Positions 32,811 through 45,246 of a stretch of DNA of 64,000 nt are shown here, piece by piece; within the stretch, counting starts at the first letter, position 1; every line of letters starts with the position of its first letter. The stretch covers positions 62,001-126,000 of the forward strand of contig QEYB01000266.1 of assembly GCA_017562135.1 (NCBI GenBank), read 5' to 3'. This DNA is from Dipylidium caninum (lineage: Eukaryota; Platyhelminthes; Cestoda; Cyclophyllidea; Dipylidiidae). The notes beneath the pieces are model-generated. The model did no database searches and was not told the origin of the DNA. It saw only the letters and a program-made list of their open reading frames with translations. A program made the position numbers and the translations under genes.

Positions 32811-35278
32811 TTGCGCACATCCCTACTTGCCGACATGTCCGCGAAAGGCGACTTTTTTCCCATCACAGTGCTCTGAAGCTCTCGGATAGGTGAGACTCGT
32901 GTCTTTAGATTCCCTTTGTATGCTATGCCCAGTTGCACCTCAACAACTTTGCTATTTTGGACACGATTACTGATGCACCCGGGGAAGACGCAACTATTGT
33001 CACAATTAAAGATCCACTAGGCGGTGACATCTCTAGTAATGCACCAATAAGTTGTTGCTGACATGCACAAGATGATATTTCGTTTCAGAAATATTAGACA
33101 AAAAAGCGTAGGTATAAGTCTTTAGGACAAGCAGATGGTATACTTGACCAATTGAAGTTATCTCCTGTTTAAATTTATCATTCGAATGCTGCTAGTGTGT
33201 AAGAAATCCGTAGAGTATTGTCGAGTTCATTAATTTATCTACCGTCTCATAAAACTCAGCCCTCAAATACTCCCATTTGCTTCAATCTCTAGAGCCATAA
33301 ATCGACAATTTAGAGAGTGTTGTTTGTTGCTTGCAATCCTGTTCTCATCCTAGAGGCTTTTGGAAGGACATGATTCTTGTTGTGGAAAAAAGGCTTCGCA
33401 CAGGATCACTCCATTGGCGTCCACACAAAATTCAAAAGCCTTGTATAGTCCGTAAGACTCTGTATGAGTTCACTCTCCTCTAAGCTACCAGGAGGAGCTC
33501 CGGCTACTTTTGAAGGGTTCGTCACTTAATTTGGGAGGTGAAGGCTTTAATGGGTCTTTCACCAGACGGATATGAGGTCTAGGTACCGTACAATCCACGA
33601 GTAATTGCTATACCGACGCTCATATGATCTTATCTTCGACTTGGTAGCATCTCCTCTACAAATGGGCGCTATGAGAGAGGGTAGTTACGGGATTAAAGTC
33701 CATTGGGGAATAACATTCGGGCCCTGGGCCGATGTGCTCCCTTAACCTTATCCTGCATTCTTCCACTACCCTTCGCACGTCAAACCGTTAGTCGTACGCG
33801 GTGGCGTTTTGGCTCTGGTCCTCCGGGACTATGGCACGTGATTTGTGCATACGATTTACTTTTGTGTCCGGTTAATTCGACCCTCAAGAGGAGGGATTCT
33901 GTGAATGCCGGAGTGGTCACCACAACCACTGCATGCTTACCAGGCGCCTGCGAACAATCGACGGTCGCTACAATGGTTGTTACTGTAAGAAAATAATCGT
34001 AAGCCATAGTTTGTAATGAAGTTGGCTGCTCTCCTCTCTCGCGGGTGGAGATTTATGGGTGTCTGCTCACCAAACTACCTACAATAACGCTTGGAGTTGT
34101 CATACAGCCCCCGGAAGTTGCCATTCTCCGGCACTAGCAAGTTGCGGCTTCAGTCGCGTACCAATTTTTGCCAGGTCCCTTTTTTCACCGATCGGTGTTC
34201 ACCACTTAGGCGAGAGGTAAGGAGCCCAGTGACATGTAATTTGTTGAATCAACAAATCCTGCGTCCCAACTGCGATGCTAATGCCTGCAGCCTGAAGCAC
34301 TCCGTCCGGAGTAATTGTAGAAAAGAGGGATCCGAGCTAAGGGACGAGCATATGCAATCCAAAGAGCACATCACACTGTGGACAACCTCGGATGGGAGTT
34401 GTGTCCGAGACACTAGGTGCAAACCCCACCTCGCGGTCTTTGGGCCTTTTTCCCCAGCCTACCAGGGGTTGCACTGCGGCAACTGAGTCCCGTGATTGTG
34501 TGGCCATTGCGTTGCCATGCGCATAAGAGTGCTTCCTGTGTACCTTTGAACTTCGAAGGGGATTTTGAAAAACGATTTGACTACGTTTCATAGAATAATT
34601 AGTATGGAAAGGCGGTTGTCATGTCCGCCCTTCTTTCCGCAAAATGCCGACGGTGTTTTCCGCCAGCATCGGGCCAACTGGTAGCAGAATGGCTAAACTC
34701 CGTGTGGGGGGTAGGAGGACTTACCGCTTGCTTGGGAGCCCTTCGTAAAGCAACCACCTCTCCAGCTCGCCGCATCCAACTAAAGGAAACTTAGCCCGTT
34801 TAAGTCGTACATCAATTTTAATGGGGTGCATTGCTGGTCTAAGGCTGGTTAAACAAAGATGCCTGCCTACATGTGGAATGCGAAGAGCGGCGAGGTGCTA
34901 CGGCCAAGCGATTGCCTACTTCGCTGTGTAGAATCCAAAAGCAAGAGACGAACAAATTTTCTTTCCTTCATTACAGACGACCCTTTCGTGGAAATGCGGT
35001 CTGACATGATGAATCTGTTGATTTGCTTCCCCAACATCAACTATTTTCTTCCCAGAGAGGAGAAAGCTATTAGCTTTACAGACATCAAGCTATTACATTG
35101 AATCCTCGTGATTTTGTGAAAAAATCATGTTAACGAGCTAATGAGAGTAAGAATAAGTGGACTCGAGAGAAAATTTTGCCTTTTATAAAAATATCCTGAA
35201 TGAATTAGAGTGGATTGGGCACATGAGATGATGAAACTAGGTCTAATTTAAATGATCGTCCTGCTTCAGGTTGAGGTA

Positions 35279-38200
35279 GAAGGAAACCCCGTCCCCACGA
35301 CGTCGCAGGTCTCGGCCTGAAGAAGAGGAGTTGATATATGAAGCGCGTAGAGGCCTGCGTCTCCTGCATCCTCTGTCAAGCGCGTTGTCTACGGTGAGCG
35401 AGCGAACAATCGGGGCGAGGGAGGAGGGCGTTGAGGCGTCCTCCGCAGGTGGGGCGCGATCAAGCGGTTACCACCGAGTCCTGCGGTGCCTTGTGTTCGT
35501 GAGTCTGTGGATGGGCTTCCTCGTTGCCCTCGTGCTCACCGTGGTGGGTCTATGGACGCATTGTCGCAATTGTCTCACAACCGGTGTCATCCTCTCCATC
35601 GTCTGCCTCGGTGTGGCCATCCACAACTGCCTCCGACGCGGTGATATGACGCCTGCGATTCCTCCTGCTCGCCGCGTGGCCCTGGAGAGCATCCCCATGG
35701 AAGAAGAGATTCTGGCAACGGAGGTTAAAGATTGGACTGAAGGAAAGAAAGAAGGGGCGAGGGGAGGGAAGACTTCAAATTGTGGTTCAATCAACGGCAG
35801 TGTTCCAACTCACATCTGTGCTGGTATCGCGAATCAAGATGAAGATGGTGGTGTCATTAGGGACGGTGAGTTGCAGCTTCCTGGTGCACATCCCTAGTAT
35901 GATCTTCCTCACTTAATTATCTTATCACTTCCACAAATACGAAGAAACAGAGGGCGTTTTAATCATTCCCCCATCTGCAAAATTACACGACTTTTATTGC
36001 AAGGTTGATATCGTCGGTTGCAAGCGCCAAGCGCATCAGAAGAAGATTAGGCTTGCAACTGTTGTAAGATGACTGACGGCGCAATGAAACACTGACTGCC
36101 GTGGTGCAAGTGTTAATGTCCTAATCGGTAGTCGCAACACGATTGAATTAGGAGAAGACGTATTAAACGACGTATATGGGGGCCATTTTGACGAGGGGGC
36201 CTGCAGTGCACGCGCCTTACCTACCACGCCCCAGTGCCGCCGCTCTCTCTTGCTGTTGGAGGGTAGCAGACGCACTGCTCTCCTGGGGCAGATGATGTGG
36301 GTGGCATAGTGGTTGAGCCGAAAGACTGTGTTGGTACCAGGCCACTCTCACAAAGCCCTTCCACGAGGGTTTCCAGAGACTTCAAATTGTGTGGGTGTAC
36401 AGCAAATGCCACTCTCAACTTCAAACATCCACAATCCCACTTAAGGGTGAAAGAGGAAGGCCTAAACGTTTCTTGGTGCCAATTACCAAACGCGTAGGCA
36501 ATGCCTTGAGGGTAGTGGCGTGGGCAAGCATTTCGGTTCGCGAGGAATCAACAGTTATCTTTGAGCCATGCCAAGGAGCCTTACCGAAGTACATGCCACT
36601 TTAATGCCACAAGTAGTTCCCGACTTGGGCGGAGCAAAGCCAAGCCCACCTCCACTCCATACAGCAATGTACTTGACGCCGACTCTCGTGGAGGTGAGGC
36701 GGCGCAGGCACCGTCTTGTGCCTCAGCCCAACTCAAGCAGAGATAATAAGGGTACAGTAACTTTAATGGATGTTTCCTTTATGAAGTCCGATGAAGAGAA
36801 CATTCCTCTGAAATGCATTTTTCTGTCTGGTGGTCACCTCTTTGTCTAACTGACAGATTACACTTTCGATAAGATAAGGTCTTGAACGCTGTCTCTTACG
36901 CGGCCCTATACCTAAAACCGAATCATAGCCTCGGTCCTAACCAAATGTTGCGCCCCTTTTAAGCCGTCTTTCCTATTGTGAGTTAACGCAACCACTTTGC
37001 CAATGACGTGGGTGCGAGGGCGGCAGTGTTTGTATTCATGCTCCGCATCGCATATCATCGCGGTCAACAGTTGGAGCATTAAGGCGCGCCAATGCCGAGA
37101 ACTATTGTCCTGTCCATAGATTCTTCCCTGGCAGAAAGCGGTATCGAGTAAAGGAAACACTTCTATGTCGCATGACGAGAATTTTCATGCAGACTGCAGA
37201 ATCCCCTTCCACCTGAGTTCCGTCAGCTTAATAGACATCAGTTTATAGGAAGCGTCTCCAAAAAAAGTCGTAAAAAGCGCTTTATCTTGCGAGAGGATTA
37301 ACATGCTATGCTAGGAAACTGCCAACCCTGCGTTGTGTATACTCTTAACTCTTGGTGTTAGGTTTCGGGTGGTGGATGAGACTCCTGCGGCTTCGGTCCC
37401 TCATAGTTGACCCGAGGGAAACGAATCCTTTGGGAGTGTCGCAGAAGCCACCTTTCTGGTATTCTTAGCCCTTTTTATTACTTTTGGAAATACAAAGTAA
37501 AGTGGGATTTAAAGAAGTCAAATCATAAATATCATTTCGTCACTTCTTTCATAACCGATTATTTCCTCAGTCAAATATTTGATGTTCCCTTCTCCAAACC
37601 CCCAAGGCCACCACGGACATGAGTAGGTGCACGTAATTACAAGGGAATGCTTACGCACATTTGAGTCGAGCCGAATGCCTATGACTGAGGTTTCCGGGCC
37701 AAACGTCGGCGCAGCAGCGGCGACCTGGCCGTGTGCAATGCGGCTTAGGTCTATCCATTGCGAAGCTCCCCGCACTCAGCCACATCGCAGAACGCAAAAT
37801 GGGGAAAAGAAGAGAAATCCCCGGGTATTTGATATGTACACTTGAAAATTCTCCCACCAATTTTCGGTCGCCTTTGTACCGACGCACCTAGGGCATTTGA
37901 GGTAGTGGAATATCTGAAGGCTGACTAGGGGAGATAAATTTACTCTACAAGCCCTAAGTAGTAGTTAGGTGAGGCACCTTATGGGATGCTTCTGTACTGT
38001 CGCATACAAGGGGCCCCTCATCACTAAATTTTACGTCCATGCGTTCGAGCCCTCAATGCACTGTCCGTGCGTGTAATCAGCTGTTCTCCTCCACCGCCTA
38101 GCGAATAAACGTCTCCTCTTCCACAGTCGTCAGTCGACGTGGCCATGTTTTTAGGCGCCATTTCCCTAGCCTTTACCCGTCCTGGAGGACGGGTCACATT

Positions 38201-39492
38201 CATCTTGTTATTCCACGCTAACTAGTGGGACGGGATATGTCTCCACTACGCTTTCGATTACCACGCCTGTCCCAGCTCCGAACAACACGAACCAGCGCCA
38301 AGGCAAGTCTGATGAGTGTCCACACCGCCGCCACCTCAGACACCACACAGGCTCCACTTAACTGTCGTACAAATAGCGAAAAGCATTGGCTGGAGGAGTG
38401 GGCCGGCGTTAGTTCTCTGTCTTGAATTACTCGCTTCCGTAGGAGAAAACCTAAGTTGGCCTTTTGTCATAAAGTGATTGTTACTTGTCGCTTCATGCCT
38501 CTTTACCATTCAGTTAATCGGCTTGCAGTTGGAGACAGATTGAATGATTAAAGGTTATGGGTGCTTTTACTCGAGTTAAATGAACACCACTGATTGGCAA
38601 GAAGATGGAGAGATGAAAGAGCTCTCACGAGGTATTCGGTCATATGGTCACAACTTCGGGTGTCCCCTTTCTGTCCCTGTAAATTTGCTACAAATACGGT
38701 CGTACGCTCGCAAAATAGTTGTGAACTTTGTGCACTACATCTTGTTGTGCCATGTGCCGGAAACCCCTGCTGCGATTGGTGGAGACGTGAGGGGCTAAGG
38801 TACTCCACTGAGACATATATGAAGTTTCATTACTCGTGACTGCTGCTCATAGTATTTTGCACTTATTTACCAAGTTCATGTTGACCTCACAACATGTTTT
38901 AAAACCATGCTAAAATCTGTTGGCATTTTAGCCCCTAGGAGGACAAAATGCTCCTCTGTCATCTCAGCAAAACGGTGCCTCCTTGGCTCCACATCCCCTA
39001 ATGTGGGGTCAGGAACAAGGAAGCAACTTTTTTTTGAGAATAACCTCGTAATGTGGTGGACAGATCTGTCACTTCATTCTGAACCCATAGAGCTAGAAAC
39101 TTAGTGGTAAGGCGGACCCAGGAAAGCATCCAAATGATGGTGTTAGGACAACAAATGATGAAGCCTCCCATTTCGAGCCGTATTGACGCGATTTCTTTTC
39201 TCCAGGCGCGATGGTTAGTAGCGGACATGTACGAACGGCCGTGGAGGGGGCGGCACACTCCTATCTCGAGCGTCCGCGACCTCGACGCGAGTCGGCCCTT
39301 CACAGCCTGACACGTGCCATAATCGCCACTCTGACGCGTCCGGGGCGCGGTGGTGGTGGAGGCCTGCTGACCGGCGCAGGGTGCCACCACGTTCCTCGTA
39401 ATGCCTGGAATTCTAACTTCGAGGGTTACATTGGCTGGCAGTCTGCACTGGCCCGACCGGACCCCTTCTACTCCACGTCCTCCTATCGATAG
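35279..39492 (+). CDS. Unrecognised two-pass membrane protein (5' end missing)
   Basis: Two exons are supported. The first runs from about 35279 to 35866 and ends GACG before GTGAGT. The second runs from 39209, after a strong pyrimidine-rich acceptor, to a stop at 39490-39492. The phases match exactly (one base plus two), giving ...IRDGAMVSSGHV. The first exon has an acidic stretch PEEEELIYEA, then two hydrophobic spans, one around LVFVSLWMGFLVALVLTVVG and one around TTGVILSIVCLGVAI, linked by a short loop with WTHCRNC. A basic segment and a polar acidic tail follow. The second exon is Arg/Gly-rich with a run of five glycines and ends DPFYSTSSYR. No initiating ATG is in frame before a stop at about 35277, so at least one 5' exon is missing. 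The 3.3-kb intron holds nothing recognisable. No family is identified. Confidence 0.5.
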
Positions 39493-41870
39493 TCGTCCTC
39501 TCCGCCTTCAACACATTCTCCTTCCTCTCCTCCTCCCCCTCCTCCTCTTCCTCCTTCCCTTTCCTGCTGTATGTTAACCCGGTCCACTCCTTCACTCGAC
39601 AGCCTCCGAGCCCTTCTCTTTGGCTATTTTCGACAGAATCACCAGATACGAAATTAGGATACGCTGATGTTTTGTATATACACATGCATACACATACAAA
39701 TCTTGATACACCGTCGGCCGGATTTTATATGACTTGTGAGCGATCGGTTGTCGGAAGTGTACGTTAATGTGATAGCAAGAAAGGCGAGTTCAGGATAACC
39801 CTGTGCTTGGTTCTGTTACGCATTGGTCAGTTGAATTTGCGAGGAGACATACGTTAAATTAAAACTTTTATGGAGAATCGGTCGTTGTGCAAAAGGGAGG
39901 AAAGCAGTTTCGCGGCTGTCAGCTGTTAGACTGGCGACGGAGTGATGTTTTCACTTTCTCACATCGGAATGTCGAATGTTAACGGGTCTTGATTCAGATT
40001 CATTGCATCGAGGATTTTTGGAGAGGGAAGTTGTGGGAACTGGTCCACAAGGAGGCCGCGAAGGGTTAAGTGGAGTGACTGAAAACGCTGTCTTTCCCTG
40101 TTAACGGACTCGCTCTCACTGACAGCAAACAAACACTTGATATACCAGGAGTTTTTTGCGTGAAAACAGAGCATTTACATTCCATGTCAACGCTTTTCAG
40201 TGTGCTAGGACAAAACTACCCAGCGATACCCGCGGTGGCGAACATCGCACCGGCGTTTTTGGGGAGGCAAGGAGGCTCATGCCCTCCGACGACCTTGGGC
40301 GGGTGAAATGGCCTCTCATCATGGAAATGTTAAGCACTTGCAGTACTTCGCTGCGGGAGGCGTGCAACACCTGAAAATCATGACGTACTTTGACTGCCAT
40401 GTTTAGTCATTAAACTAGCGAATTCGAGCGAAAGACTGCACTCGATGACATTTCAATGCATTTGTGGTGCAATTTCCCCGTTATGAGATCATATCAGCTC
40501 ACTAACCGAGTGCTGTCAAAATCTCCAAGAGGAGTCTTTCGAGGTTGATTAAAAGTAGCATACGTCGTTGCAACAACGGGGAGGCTGCTTCCTCCCACGC
40601 CCGGAGTGACGATGGCTCTGAGTGGCCGACGTCTGTGAACAGCCTCAGACAGTGTAGACCACGAGTCTCCACGACTTTGCGTTGCTGACGTGTGTCATCA
40701 GTGGGGAGGTGGGTTTGCCAAGCTACACCTCCCGTTTCCTTTTTCTCCTCAGACAATCCGTGGCTGATAATTTGGTTGACGCAAGTACTACGGCTCGTAT
40801 TGTCGGTTACTGGGGCAATGGGTGTAATAGGCGCGGTTAACAGGGTCTTACTGGAAGGTGGCTCGAGTGAGCATGGGAGCTCTGAGCCCCCGTGATTGAG
40901 GCTGAAATAGTAGTTGGGAGCTTGGCCCGCTGCGCACTTTGGTCGGCGCCCTACGTCCCAAGCACCGTATTCAATTGCCAACCACTCAGTAGTAGTTCAC
41001 CTCACATTGGGAGGCAAAATATATCACCCTCTTCGCAGTGCGGAACCCACGTCTGGACTTGCTGATCTTTTCCGAACAATTGCAGGCCCCATTAATGTCA
41101 GAATTTGAACACACTACCCATGTACTGTCGAAAGTGGAATGTCTTTCGCCAATGACCCCAAACAATCTCCATTCCTCCGCTCAGGGGAGCCAGACGCTTC
41201 TTAACTTGGGTTCGGTTACTCTTAAAACATTATTCTAAGCCTTCAAATTCATTGGCTCCCTCAAAAAGTTGTTTCTCAGTGTTTTGATTGCCACCCTGCT
41301 TGAATGAGGTGGGAGTTGACGGGGTCGAGAGGGGAAGACGAGCGCTGGAGCTCGACAAAACTATAAAAGCAGGCCACCCAACCGCCAGTCCGTGTGATTT
41401 GCCAGATTATGGAAAAGGCTCGTAATATATTTCCTGTAGCCTTTTCACTCATTCATACATGGCCCGTTTCCTTTTGCGTAAATAACCCTCATGACTTTTC
41501 TATTTATCATCGTCTTTAGGCCATCCTTCACCTCCGAATTCACCTTCACTCGGGCTGTGTCCCTCGGTCATTAAAGCTGGCTTTGCGTTTCATGTCACTG
41601 GGTGTGCACAAAACCGATAAAAATTGTCCAAATTACAGTAATTTCGGTTCTGTTTAACTGCAAGGAAGGCAGAGGTAGCAAAACTTCACCAACTTCAACG
41701 CTGATAAGGGAAGAAGTCACTACTTGGAATGTCCACTTCTCCTCTGTTTGTACAGAATCATTACGAAGAGCAAGACAGGTGGGCTAGAAGTGGTTTTCCA
41801 AACTCCACGTTATAATATATGTTTTAGGCCTCGCATCACTATTAGTTGGCAGTTCTCCCTGACTCTTTTG

Positions 41871-41899
41871 CCAACGATTCTCTAGCGGAGAATCGTTGG
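41871..41899. repeat. Perfect 12-bp hairpin, 5-nt loop
   Basis: CCAACGATTCTC at 41871-41882 pairs exactly with 41888-41899, loop TAGCG. Isolated in non-coding DNA 210 bp before a much larger palindrome. Function unknown. Confidence 0.8.
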
Positions 41900-42110
41900 T
41901 AAGCTTTAAAAGTCGAGAAAAATGAGGCCACGGAAGGAGGATACCGTACAACTGTGCTTTCGCCAGTCAAAAGGCCCTGAGGTTTGCACAAAAGGCACTT
42001 CCTTTCGCTTGAGTCCGGTAAGACTTGTTGCCTTTGCTTTCAAAACCAAATTATTACAAGGACACACGCTTTAAACAAGCAATATGTCCGCTTTTTTTAT
42101 ATGTCGATTT

Positions 42111-42190
42111 ATGCTCATATTTTTGCATATATATAGTGTACAATGTACTGTAGTACATTGTACACTATATATATGCAAAAATATGGGCAT
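42111..42190. repeat. 80-bp near-perfect palindrome
   Basis: Two 39-nt arms flank a 2-nt centre (42150-42151). Positions 42116-42149 pair perfectly with 42152-42185. The outer five pairs contain a single G-T wobble. Weak similarity between the flanks continues outward on both sides (T-rich at about 42091, A-rich at about 42206), so the repeat may once have been about 120 bp. The arms are AT-rich with a GTGTACAATGTAC core. Candidates are a foldback MITE, a microRNA-type hairpin or a cruciform-prone site. Confidence 0.9.
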
Positions 42191-43209
42191 TTATATACTA
42201 CAAAAAAGCAAAAACTTTTTACATTTTAGCTTGTTAGTATAATATAACAACATTAATATCCTGGCTTCTTCCTGCTAGTGTAGAAATCCTACTTGATGCA
42301 ACAAATTTATATGGCGACCAGGTCTGTAGGGTGTAAAATAACTGCTACGAATGGCGTCAAAAGTGCCTCCTGAACGTTGCGTGATGCAACTTGAATTTGC
42401 AGGTCCCAAATGCCTTATTTGGGGCGGAAAATAGTGCGCAAACACGACCAGCACTTTCCCCCTCAGAACTTAGTCTTGCCTTCTATGTCCGGTGCAGCAA
42501 AATAACAGTCTCAGCATCGAACGACCGCATCAATTGTTTACGCCAGGAGTATTTCACTTACTCCTGTGGAGTTCTGTTAGCTTCATACCAAATTTTCCTG
42601 TGGCACGTCTCGCCTTCTGTCCACCAGATGCCTCTTGATAGCTTTTAGAGGACATTCGACTCACCCACCAACAACGCTTCAATCGGCTTTCGAAGGGTCG
42701 TCTGTTCCGAGCTCAAAAGGTCCGGGACTGCAGAGTGAGACCACCCGCCATTGTAAAGCAAATCCTTGCCCAACAGCATAAGTAGTTCATACTGAACTCA
42801 CGAGACTTCTGGGAGCAATGATGATGGACTGATCTCCCAGTAACCATTTATATTTCATGCCTGATTGTCGCAACAGTCTTTGGGAGGTGTATGTGAATTA
42901 ATGGTATCGTCACACTTGCCATAAATATCAAAGAGCCTCTAACATTTTCGGACACATGGCAGCTATCAGATATTCTCCCAACCACTCGTGCTCTTCTCCG
43001 AATGCTGTGTTTCTTTCGCCAAACCAAAGTATCCCCTTGTGTCTGCAGTACCATACTGTCACCATGTCGGCATTTGGGCTGCCTTTTGACAGCGGTCCTC
43101 GACTGGGAGAGAAATAAGTGGGAACATCTGGGGACTGCTTATGGTCCACCACGGTCAAGGGTCACAGGCCATCGTGTCGAGGAAGAGGAGGTGTTACGGC
43201 CATGTTATG

Positions 43210-43830
43210 TTGGATGGCGCGTATAATCGGAGCATGGTAGGTTATCGATTCTCCATCAGAAAAATTTTCCAAATATGTTTTCACTTCTTCGACATTGTAA
43301 AAGTTTATACTGCGGGCGGGCGAGGCGTAAGTTAAACTTCCAACTCCCCAATTTCCTCCTGTGTTACTTTTGTAGCAGAAGACCTCGCATTATCGTGTTG
43401 AGGGATCCTTTTTTAGCAATCGACCAAAACGGACTTTTTTCTACCGCTCTCGCTTCATTCGCCCGAGTTGTTGACAGTACGTTCCCATCGTAACGGTCTG
43501 ACCAGTTCGAGCACTTTGTAGTGGACGATTCCTGAAAAGCCCATCACACACGCAGTGGCTGTTGTTGGTGGAATAGATGCTTCTCTGGCAGAATGCCATT
43601 TTTTATAGAACACCCACTTCTCATCCTCAGTTACATTTCGTTTCGAAAACGGATCGGTGTCATACCGAGACAAAAGAGACTCATAGATTGTACGCCGTGG
43701 ATGCGAGTACCGTCTCCGTCAACGCATGGGGACGACAAATCCCCTCCCTATACACTCTCTTCCTACGCGATAAAGATCATCTTGACCTGCAGGCCACAGA
43801 CGGTTGATCTTTCTTGATATTTCCCTAACA
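43210..43830 (-). pseudogene. Decayed mariner-family transposase (relic 2)
   Basis: Translations of the minus strand give scattered mariner signatures in the expected order. At about 43730 is HALTET. At about 43680-43590 is LLSRYDTDPFSKRNVTEDEKW, written here in two parts: LLSRYDTDPF and RNVTEDEKWVFYKKW. GIVHYKVLELV follows, then QHDNARSSATKVTQEEIGEL (the HDNARPH block, altered) and EEVKTYLENFF near 43260-43300. The blocks lie in different frames, with stops, and the region around the third catalytic Asp is deleted, so the element is dead. No terminal inverted repeats or TA target duplications could be located. Confidence 0.75.
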
Positions 43831-45059
43831 GGTTGACGATGAGCTGAATCCAGCACGACCCCGACATCCTCATCTCATTTTTAAGGCGGGCCCTTTGGTT
43901 CAGTATCTTCGGGATCTCTTCTTCCATTTCAAACCTTTAACTCATTTGTGACCCTCGTTTAAGTTTCGAATACAGCCGTAAATGCCGCTAACTTTGCCCA
44001 CTGCCTCGTATGCCTTCAACCTGCGGTCGTACAAAATGAGCATGCAGTGGCGTAAATGCCCTATCTCTATTGTTGCTCTTGACATCTTTCCCCCTTCTTA
44101 GAGTAAAAATTTTGCAAATAGAAAATAGGGATTTACAATCAGACTTGACCGTTGTATCAGAATTTACGTGTTTACGGGACCGCCTCTCCACACAAATTGA
44201 CTGTTAATGAACCCATAAAAAAAACTTCTAATAATTTTTGGTTTACCTGATAAAAGCAGGATCACGTGGTCAAACACGGGTTGGTGCTCAAAATTTCCTC
44301 CCGGACTCTGAGACGAGAACACTTGTAACGCCAGTCAAGCCGTCTCACCACTAAGCCTCCACTGTGGAAGAGATGAATCTGCCACTCTCTCAATGGGTTC
44401 CCGCATCCGGAGGCGCAGACACCACGCCCTGCCGACGCCTTCGGGAGGGGGGCGGGGGGGGATAAGCCATCACGCGGTCAACGGCGCGAGGCGGAAGAGT
44501 AGCTGGGAGAAAGGCACACCTCCTTGCTTAGGCGTTAGTTCCCTGTCCGCTCACAGGAAATGGATGACCTTCAGGGTGTCGATGCCCCCTTCGCCTATGG
44601 CATCTCACAGGGCAAATTATTCTTCCTCCTAAGAAGGCCCCCTAGAGCGTTGGGATTTTCTAGGCGCCATAGCTAACCACTCGGAACTATTGGGAGAACT
44701 TCACTTCGTGCATACTTAAGTTAACATGATTTATGGGTATCTAGTTAAATATTCAGTGTCTGTCCACCTTCCTTATCATTTTGTATTATCTATGAAGAGA
44801 ATGATGCATGGATTCCTCCCTAGGGTATGGTAGAGAGGTTACGAAAGCACACAATTTTGCATTCTTCTGAGCGGCGTTGCCTCCTTCACTTGGAGGTTAT
44901 TTGAAATCATAAAGATGACGTATGTAGCAATAATAACAGCTGAGATTCACTTCGGAGGGAAATTGTACCGGCAGTCAATGTGAAACCTCGAGAACTAACT
45001 CACTTAGTGCAAATGCAAGGCAATAAAGTAAGTAGGTTTGGGAGAACTCAGTCTCGAGG
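43831..45059. other. Non-coding region with a G-rich tract
   Basis: No supported gene. The interval includes a G-run cluster at 44443-44461 (runs of 3, 6 and 8 G separated by single bases), which could form a G-quadruplex on the plus strand. The surrounding sequence at 44390-44640 is GC-rich. Confidence 0.5.
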
Positions 45060-45089
45060 AATTTTTTTCTCCTCGGGGAGAAAAAAATT
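45060..45089. repeat. Perfect 13-bp hairpin in the 3' flank of the KH-like gene
   Basis: AATTTTTTTCTCC at 45060-45072 pairs exactly with 45077-45089 around a TCGG tetraloop. On the minus strand it lies about 50 bp beyond a candidate AATAAA, so it may be in the termination region of the gene above it. Confidence 0.75.
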
Positions 45090-45138
45090 ACCGGCCACCA
45101 TCCCTGCGGCAATCGAAAAAAGAGACCGCCTCAACCAT

Positions 45139-45144
45139 TTTATT
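45139..45144 (-). terminator. Candidate poly(A) signal AATAAA
   Basis: AATAAA on the minus strand, 102 bp after the TGA of the KH-like gene, a usual spacing for a 3' UTR. No transcript evidence is available. Confidence 0.5.
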
Positions 45145-45246
45145 AATATGCGTAGAAAACAATAGACTCATCGTTATTTTTTCATTTGGAAAAAGACAAG
45201 AAAATGAAATTCATGTGAAGCATAAAGGACGTCAGCAATTTCGGAA

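Larger units (their letters stand above)
23807..35278. other. Long gene-poor region
   Basis: About 11.5 kb without a gene that I can support. It changes from AT-rich (to about 25.5 kb) to mixed, more GC-rich DNA further right. Short open frames occur on both strands (for example minus 24732-25046 and 29312-29560, plus 30335-30679 and 34859-35101). None has recognisable domains or a phase-matched partner, although unrecognised 5' exons of the 35.3-kb gene could be among them. A (GT)n run lies at 27684-27698. The hairpin and the CpG-rich island in this stretch are listed separately. Confidence 0.5.
39493..43209. other. Non-coding region with inverted repeats
   Basis: A CT-rich tract at about 39490-39560 immediately follows the membrane-protein stop. 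The rest has only short unsupported open frames. Two inverted repeats in this interval (41871-41899 and 42111-42190) are listed separately. Confidence 0.5.

Noticed and set aside
32317..32938. Long overlapping open frames on both strands, up to 167 codons
   Set aside because: They follow from the CpG-rich low-complexity composition; they overlap in several frames and give simple-sequence peptides.
36296..36320. TGGCATAGTGG, a match to a Pol III A box
   Set aside because: No B box occurs at a suitable distance; a tRNA gene or tRNA-derived SINE cannot be supported.
38048..38070. Possible tRNA B box (GTTCGAGCCC)
   Set aside because: No A box or foldable acceptor and anticodon arms lie at tRNA spacing upstream.
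38175..38194. Inverted repeat ACCCGTCCT/AGGACGGGT
   Set aside because: Only a 9-bp stem with a 2-nt loop; not distinctive enough to report as a feature.
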